Of a stretch of 20,818 nucleotides of DNA, positions 15,862-20,818 are shown one piece after another. The stretch is from positions 1-20,818 of the forward strand of contig JAIOSH010000024.1 of assembly GCA_021107685.1 (NCBI GenBank), read 5' to 3'. Origin of the DNA: Bacteroidales bacterium (lineage in GTDB: Bacteria; Bacteroidota; Bacteroidia; Bacteroidales; SMBSF39). The notes beneath the pieces were generated by a model. The model saw nothing but the letters and a program-made list of their open reading frames with translations. It did not search any database and was not told where the DNA came from. Within the stretch, counting starts at the first letter, position 1; every line of letters begins with the position of its first letter. The translations under genes and the position numbers were made by a program.

Positions 15862-17283
15862 ATGGACAACTTAATAATTGAAAAAAAATTAACATACAAA
15901 GTAGCAGATATATCCCTTGCAGACTGGGGAAGAAAAGAAATAACGATAGCTGAAAAAGAGATGCCCGGTTTAATGTCAATTAAAAAAAAATATTCAAAGG
16001 AAAAACCTTTAAAAGGTGCAAGGATAACAGGTTCATTGCACATGACAATACAAACAGCAATATTAATAAAAACATTAGTAGAATTAGGTGCAGATGTCAG
16101 GTGGGCGAGTTGTAATATTTTTTCAACACAGGACCATGCTGCTGCTGCTATGGCTAAAAGAGGTATCCCCATATTTGCATGGAAAGGCGAAAGCTTGGAT
16201 GAATACTGGTGGTGCACTAATCAGGCATTATCATTTCCTGATGGTAAAGGACCTCATTTAATAGTAGATGATGGAGGAGATGCAACTTTAATGATGCATA
16301 AAGGATATGATATTGAAAATAACCCTTTATTATTAAATACAAAACCTTCAAATACAGAAGAAGCAGCACTATTAAATATATTAAAACAAATTTATATTGA
16401 AGATAATACTAAATGGCACAGGGCTGTTAAGGAATGGAAAGGTGTTTCCGAAGAAACAACCACAGGGGTTCATCGTTTGTATCAAATGATGGAAAAAGGG
16501 GTTTTACTGGCACCCGCAATAAATGTTAATGATTCGGTTACAAAGTCGAAATTTGATAATTTATATGGTTGCCGCGAATCATTGGCTGACGGCATAAAAA
16601 GAGCTACTGATATTATGTTAGCAGGTAAGGTGGTAGTTGTTTTAGGATATGGTGATGTTGGTAAAGGATCTGCTAAATCAATGAAAGCCTATGGAGCAAG
16701 AGTAATTATTACGGAAATTGACCCTATATGCGCTTTACAGGCTGCTATGGAAGGTTTTAAGGTTATAACTATAGAAGAAGCATTAAAAGAAGGAAATATT
16801 TTTGTTACTGCATCAGGAAATAAAGATGTGATAACTGCCGACCATATTTCAAAGATGAAAAATGAGTCAATAATATGTAATATCGGTCATTTTGATAATG
16901 AAATACAGATTGATAAATTAGAAAAATTTCCAGGAATAAAAAAAGTAAATATAAAGCCACAAGTTGACCAATATATATTTCCTGACGGACATTGTGTATA
17001 TTTATTAGCAGAGGGTCGCCTTGTAAACCTTGGTTGTGCCACAGGACATCCTTCATTTGTAATGAGTAACTCATTTTCAAATCAAACTCTCGCTCAAATT
17101 GAGCTTTGGAAAAACGATTTTAAAATTGATGTTTACAGGTTACCAAAAAAATTAGATGAGGAGGTTGCACGTTTACATCTTGATCAGATAGGTGTTAAAT
17201 TATCTAAAATGACACCTGAACAAGCCGAATATATAGGCATTCCTATTGACGGACCATATAAGCCTGAGCATTACAGGTATTAG
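15862..17283 (+). CDS. ahcY: S-adenosylhomocysteinase
   Basis: A 473-residue NAD-dependent hydrolase that splits S-adenosylhomocysteine into adenosine and homocysteine. It thereby relieves product inhibition of methyltransferases and feeds the divergent methionine synthase genes. Visible features are VDDGGDAT in the substrate domain, the active-site run K228-S-K-F-D232-N233-L-Y-G-C237 (equivalent to Lys186, Asp190, Asn191 and Cys195 of the human enzyme), the NAD-binding motif GYGDVGKGSA (262-271) and the family's C-terminal end PYKPEHYRY. The length fits the longer bacterial subtype. The start is the first ATG after the promoter-like element and is not preceded by a Shine-Dalgarno site. It converges on secDF with only 21 bp between stops. 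Confidence 0.98.
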   Translation: MDNLIIEKKLTYKVADISLADWGRKEITIAEKEMPGLMSIKKKYSKEKPLKGARITGSLHMTIQTAILIKTLVELGADVRWASCNIFSTQDHAAAAMAKRGIPIFAWKGESLDEYWWCTNQALSFPDGKGPHLIVDDGGDATLMMHKGYDIENNPLLLNTKPSNTEEAALLNILKQIYIEDNTKWHRAVKEWKGVSEETTTGVHRLYQMMEKGVLLAPAINVNDSVTKSKFDNLYGCRESLADGIKRATDIMLAGKVVVVLGYGDVGKGSAKSMKAYGARVIITEIDPICALQAAMEGFKVITIEEALKEGNIFVTASGNKDVITADHISKMKNESIICNIGHFDNEIQIDKLEKFPGIKKVNIKPQVDQYIFPDGHCVYLLAEGRLVNLGCATGHPSFVMSNSFSNQTLAQIELWKNDFKIDVYRLPKKLDEEVARLHLDQIGVKLSKMTPEQAEYIGIPIDGPYKPEHYRY

Positions 17284-17304
17284 TAATTAACTTCTGATTT
17301 TTTA

Positions 17305-20300
17305 CTATTTTCTTTTCTTTCTTCGAGTAGTTGTACCTTTACTTATGGTTTTTTCTTTTTTAAGACCGATAAGGTCATAAGCAATTGGGCTTGCATTAAA
17401 TAATGATGAATATGTACCTACTACAATACCAACTAATAATGCAAAAACAAAACCTCTTATAATTTCACCACCGAATATAAAAATTATCATAAGTACAATA
17501 AATGTTGTACCCGAAGTATTAAAAGTACGTACTAAAGTACTGTTAAGAGCATTATTAATATTAGTTTTTAGGTCTTTCTTATGATAAAGTTTAGTATATT
17601 CACGAATTCTGTCAAAAATAATAACAGTATCATTGATGGAATACCCAATAATTGTAAGTATAGCAGCTATAAATGCCTGGTCAATTTCCAAATCGAATGG
17701 TAAGACATTATAAAACAATGAAAATATTCCGATAGTAATCATTGTATCGTGGAATAATGCTATAACACCTGCTAATCCATATTGCCATTTTCTAAATCGT
17801 GCTGCAATATATACAAATATTACAATTAATGCAAAGACAATAGCTAAAATAGACTTATTCCTGATATCATCAGCAATAGTAGGACCTACTTTTTGTGAAC
17901 TTAAAATTCCGATTAATTTATCCTCACTTTCAGTATCAGAAACAAAGTCTTTATAATCTATGGTTTGATCTTTATAAAATTGTTTTAGTCCGGCAAAAAG
18001 TTTGCTTTGAATAATTGAATCAACTTCCGGAGCATTATTATCAATCATAAATTTTGTTGTGATTTTGATCTGCTTATTAGGACCAAAAGTTTTTACTTCA
18101 GGTGTGTAATTATGACCGTCATCATCAACAAAAACTTTCGATAATACGGTTCTTACATCATTAGTTTTCACATCCTGATCAAAGCGAACAACATAAGTTC
18201 TTCCACCTGAAAAATCAACCCCAAAATTTAGTCCCCTAGTAACCAATGAAAGAATTCCTAATATTATTATTATTGAAGAGAAAATGTATGCTTTTTTTCG
18301 CATACTTAAAAAATCGAAATTAACTTTTGTTAGGATATTTTCTGTAATGCTATTAGCAAAATTTATAGCCTTATTTTTATTAAGAGCCCATGAGAAAATT
18401 AAACGGGAAATAAAGATAGCTGAGAATAATGAGGATAAAATACCTATTATAAGTGTTGTAGCAAATCCCTGTACTGGTCCTGAACCAAATATGTATAATA
18501 CTATACCTGTTAATAAAGTTGTTACATTACCATCTATGATTGCAGAATAAGCATTTTTATAACCATCGTTTATAGCTAAACGCATTCCTTTACCTGCCCT
18601 GATTTCTTCCTTAATTCGTTCGTAAATAATAACATTTGCATCAACAGCCATACCTAAAGTCAAAATAATACCTGCCATACCCGGTAATGTCAGTACCGCA
18701 CCGAATGAAGCAAGAACACCGAATAAAAAGAAGATATTTGTTACAAGTGCCAAATCTGCAATCCAACCTGCCCTGTTATAATAAAAAATCATATAAAACA
18801 GAACGAGTATAAAAGCAACAACAAAAGACCACAGACCTGCATTAATAGCTTCATGACCGAGTGATGGACCAACAACCGCTTCTTCAACAATTCTTGCAGG
18901 TGCAGGTAATTTACCCGCTTTAAGGATATTTGCCAGATCCTTTGCTTCTTCAACAGTAAAACCCCCGCTAATTGATGATTGTCCATTTGGAATTTCATTA
19001 TTTACATTTGGGAAAGAATAAACATAATCATCAAGTACAATTGCAATCTGTCTTCCAATATTTTCACCTGTTAATCTTTTCCATATTCTTGCGCCATCAG
19101 AATTCATTGACATTGTAACCTCAACTCTTCCGTTTTGGTCATAATCCTGACGGGCATTAACAATAACATCACCGCCTAAAGCTGCTGAACCATCCCTTGA
19201 TGAAACTTTTAAAGCAATTAGTTCTAATACTTCACTGCCTTCTTGTCTTGGTTTTATTGTCCATTTTAATTTCAAATCTCGTGGGAAGATGCTTTTTGTC
19301 TGTCTTAGCATTTTATTGATTCTTGCAGTATCTTTAATAGCAGCATAACCAACTACTGCTGTTTCAGCAGGATAATATTGTCCCTGTTCATTCTGAACAA
19401 CAGCCGGTGATAAATAAGCATTCAAAGGATTTTTTCTGGAATATTCTTCAAAAGATTCCTCTGCTGAAATATCAGTTGTATCGCTCTCTAACTGCTCAAG
19501 TAATGATGTTTCTGATGTAGTATCAGCCTCGGTTTCAATATCTGATATATCTGATTTTTCTTGAGTGATACTATCTTCAACTTCTTTTGTAATTGTTTCT
19601 GCTTCTGCTTCTGCATCTTCAATTTCTTCTTCCTCTGTTATTATTGATCTTAATTTTTTATTTGCTTCTGCAAAATATTGGTAAACTTCAGGGTATTTAT
19701 AAGTTTCCCAAAATTCAAGCTGTGCAGTACCCTGTAATAATTTACGAACTCGTGCAGGTTCTTTTATTCCCGGTAATTCTACTAAAATCCTGCCGGTAGT
19801 TGTTAATTTCTGAATGTTGGGCTGTGAAACTCCAAAGCGGTCTATACGTGTTCTAAGAATATTAAAGGCTCTGTCAACAGCACCTTTTGTTTCTTGTCTG
19901 ATAATAGCAAGAACTTCTTCATTGCTTGTAGTTATTGTAATACCTTTATCTTTAAATTCATATAAAAAAACAGAAGCTAACTTAAAATTAGGATCTATTT
20001 CAGTTATTGTTTCTCCAAAAAGTGTTACAAAATCTTTTTGACTGTCTTTTTGTTTTTCATAAGTTTTTTTAAGTGCTTCAATAAAAACCGGATTTTGGCT
20101 TTTACCTGATAACCCCCTGACAATGTCTCCGATAGATACTTCTAAGGTTACATTCATTCCACCTTTAAGGTCAAGACCAAGATTGATTTCACGTTCTTTA
20201 CATTCTTTATAAGTATATTTTCTTATAAGAATATTATAAATAACTTGGTTTGACATTGAATCAAGGTAATAATTTTCCCTGGCCTTAGATATTGAATCCA

Positions 20301-20487
20301 GGTAAAATCCTTCTTTTAATTCATCTCCCCCTGCAAGTTTTTTTGATAAATCTATTGTTACTTCTTGATTTGCATAATTTTTTGCTTTTCTTTCTACATT
20401 ATTTGTAAATAAAGTAAATGATAACTGAAAAAGACATACAACAGCAAATAGTATTGCAAAAAATTTAATAACTCCTTTGTTTTGCAT
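17305..20487 (-). CDS. secDF: Fused protein translocase subunit SecDF
   Basis: A 1060-residue fusion of SecD and SecF, which use the proton gradient to help pull preproteins through SecYEG. The SecD part (1 to about 705) has one N-terminal membrane helix (8-27), the LGLDLKGGMNVTLEV motif (103-117), the periplasmic P1 region and a five-helix membrane domain with Asp616 in GMAVDANVI. The SecF part (about 725-1040) has GVDFSGGR (756-763), FHDTM with Asp913 and GYSINDTVI with Asp953. Asp616 and Asp953 lie at the positions implicated in proton relay. A Glu/Asp/Ser/Thr-rich low-complexity insert occupies about 283-349 in the periplasmic domain. The C-terminus is strongly basic (RRKKRK). Fusion of the two genes is usual in Bacteroidota. 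Confidence 0.97.
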   Translation of the reverse strand: MQNKGVIKFFAILFAVVCLFQLSFTLFTNNVERKAKNYANQEVTIDLSKKLAGGDELKEGFYLDSISKARENYYLDSMSNQVIYNILIRKYTYKECKEREINLGLDLKGGMNVTLEVSIGDIVRGLSGKSQNPVFIEALKKTYEKQKDSQKDFVTLFGETITEIDPNFKLASVFLYEFKDKGITITTSNEEVLAIIRQETKGAVDRAFNILRTRIDRFGVSQPNIQKLTTTGRILVELPGIKEPARVRKLLQGTAQLEFWETYKYPEVYQYFAEANKKLRSIITEEEEIEDAEAEAETITKEVEDSITQEKSDISDIETEADTTSETSLLEQLESDTTDISAEESFEEYSRKNPLNAYLSPAVVQNEQGQYYPAETAVVGYAAIKDTARINKMLRQTKSIFPRDLKLKWTIKPRQEGSEVLELIALKVSSRDGSAALGGDVIVNARQDYDQNGRVEVTMSMNSDGARIWKRLTGENIGRQIAIVLDDYVYSFPNVNNEIPNGQSSISGGFTVEEAKDLANILKAGKLPAPARIVEEAVVGPSLGHEAINAGLWSFVVAFILVLFYMIFYYNRAGWIADLALVTNIFFLFGVLASFGAVLTLPGMAGIILTLGMAVDANVIIYERIKEEIRAGKGMRLAINDGYKNAYSAIIDGNVTTLLTGIVLYIFGSGPVQGFATTLIIGILSSLFSAIFISRLIFSWALNKNKAINFANSITENILTKVNFDFLSMRKKAYIFSSIIIILGILSLVTRGLNFGVDFSGGRTYVVRFDQDVKTNDVRTVLSKVFVDDDGHNYTPEVKTFGPNKQIKITTKFMIDNNAPEVDSIIQSKLFAGLKQFYKDQTIDYKDFVSDTESEDKLIGILSSQKVGPTIADDIRNKSILAIVFALIVIFVYIAARFRKWQYGLAGVIALFHDTMITIGIFSLFYNVLPFDLEIDQAFIAAILTIIGYSINDTVIIFDRIREYTKLYHKKDLKTNINNALNSTLVRTFNTSGTTFIVLMIIFIFGGEIIRGFVFALLVGIVVGTYSSLFNASPIAYDLIGLKKEKTISKGTTTRRKKRK

Positions 20488-20623
20488 TTTTTTTATATTT
20501 TTTAATTATTAGGGATGGATAAAAATTTTCTTAAATAATAATTTAAATTACTGATTTTCTTAAAATTATAAAATTTAATTTAAATATATCCAACTCCTGT
20601 AATACGGTTATTTTTTGAGGGTG

Positions 20624-20654
20624 CAAATATAGAATAACATTTATTAATTAACAA
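20624..20654 (-). promoter_or_regulatory. Bacteroidota promoter for secDF
   Basis: Read on the minus strand: TTGT at 20654-20651, a 19-bp spacer, then TATATTTG at 20631-20624, matching the -33/-7 layout. It lies 136 bp upstream of the secDF start. The AT-rich leader between them (20488-20623) shows no gene and no clear regulatory structure. Confidence 0.65.
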
Positions 20655-20674
20655 TTATTTATTATTTAATTTAT

Positions 20675-20818
20675 TTACACCTTGATTTTCATGGCTAAAT
20701 AATATTTTGATGTGCTGGGGAAATATTTTGGTCGGACAATTCCTTTACTTGTAATAGCAAGAAGGAGCTTATATTTTATTGCTAAACCCTTTTTGAATAT
20801 AGTAATATAGCATTTGCA
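20675..20818 (-). CDS. Possible C-terminal end of an unidentified gene
   Basis: On the minus strand a frame is open from the right edge for 47 codons and ends in TAA at 20677-20675, with the last residues KYYLAMKIKV. It lies just upstream of the secDF promoter on the same strand, as the end of an upstream gene would. The peptide is Lys/Tyr-rich and I recognise no family. A chance open frame is equally possible. The 331 bp after secDF otherwise hold only the secDF promoter and leader. Confidence 0.25.
   Translation of the reverse strand, partial: CKCYITIFKKGLAIKYKLLLAITSKGIVRPKYFPSTSKYYLAMKIKV

Noticed and set aside
17284..17304. Terminator between convergent ahcY and secDF
   Set aside because: Only 21 bp of AT-rich sequence with no inverted repeat.

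Overview
The window most likely comes from a Bacteroidota chromosome, probably Bacteroidales-like and AT-rich. The support is a fused SecDF, several upstream regions carrying the Bacteroidota -7 element TAnnTTTG, a LytS/LytTR sensory pair, an NtrC-type regulator without a DNA-binding domain, and a general lack of Shine-Dalgarno sites. No mobile element, rRNA, tRNA or CRISPR array is visible.

Bases 1-3655 (plus strand) are a signalling block. It holds the C-terminal end of an intact LytS-type histidine kinase, a second LytS-like membrane protein that has lost its phosphoacceptor histidine and ATP-binding motifs (a likely pseudokinase), a LytTR response regulator, and a receiver/AAA+ sigma-54 activator without a helix-turn-helix. 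Two of the gaps between these genes carry short degenerate repeats.

Bases 3702-7217 (minus strand) are a transport block: an ArsP_2-like putative metal exporter, an APC-family permease 4 bp downstream, then an AI-2E-family permease with its own promoter-like element. Divergent from the exporter is a small Gly/Arg-rich DUF5320 protein. Its promoter holds a perfect 16-bp palindrome exactly between the -33 and -7 elements, which looks like an operator. Next comes a secreted 759-residue protein that joins a seven-blade propeller, a von Willebrand A-like domain and a probable outer-membrane beta-barrel. I recognise no named family for this full architecture; it is the least familiar protein in the window. 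These two plus-strand genes are the only ones with strong Shine-Dalgarno sites. The gap between them holds a hairpin-forming repeat flanked by an 8-bp direct repeat.

Bases 10215-17283 are an activated-methyl-cycle block. On the minus strand metH (B12-dependent methionine synthase) is followed 3 bp later by a bifunctional homocysteine methyltransferase/methylenetetrahydrofolate reductase. S-adenosylhomocysteinase is divergent on the plus strand. Together they regenerate methyl-THF, methylate homocysteine and recycle SAH; only SAM synthetase is missing from the window. Bases 17305-20487 (minus) encode the SecDF translocase subunit behind a good Bacteroidota promoter. The last 331 bp hold that promoter and a possible end of another gene.
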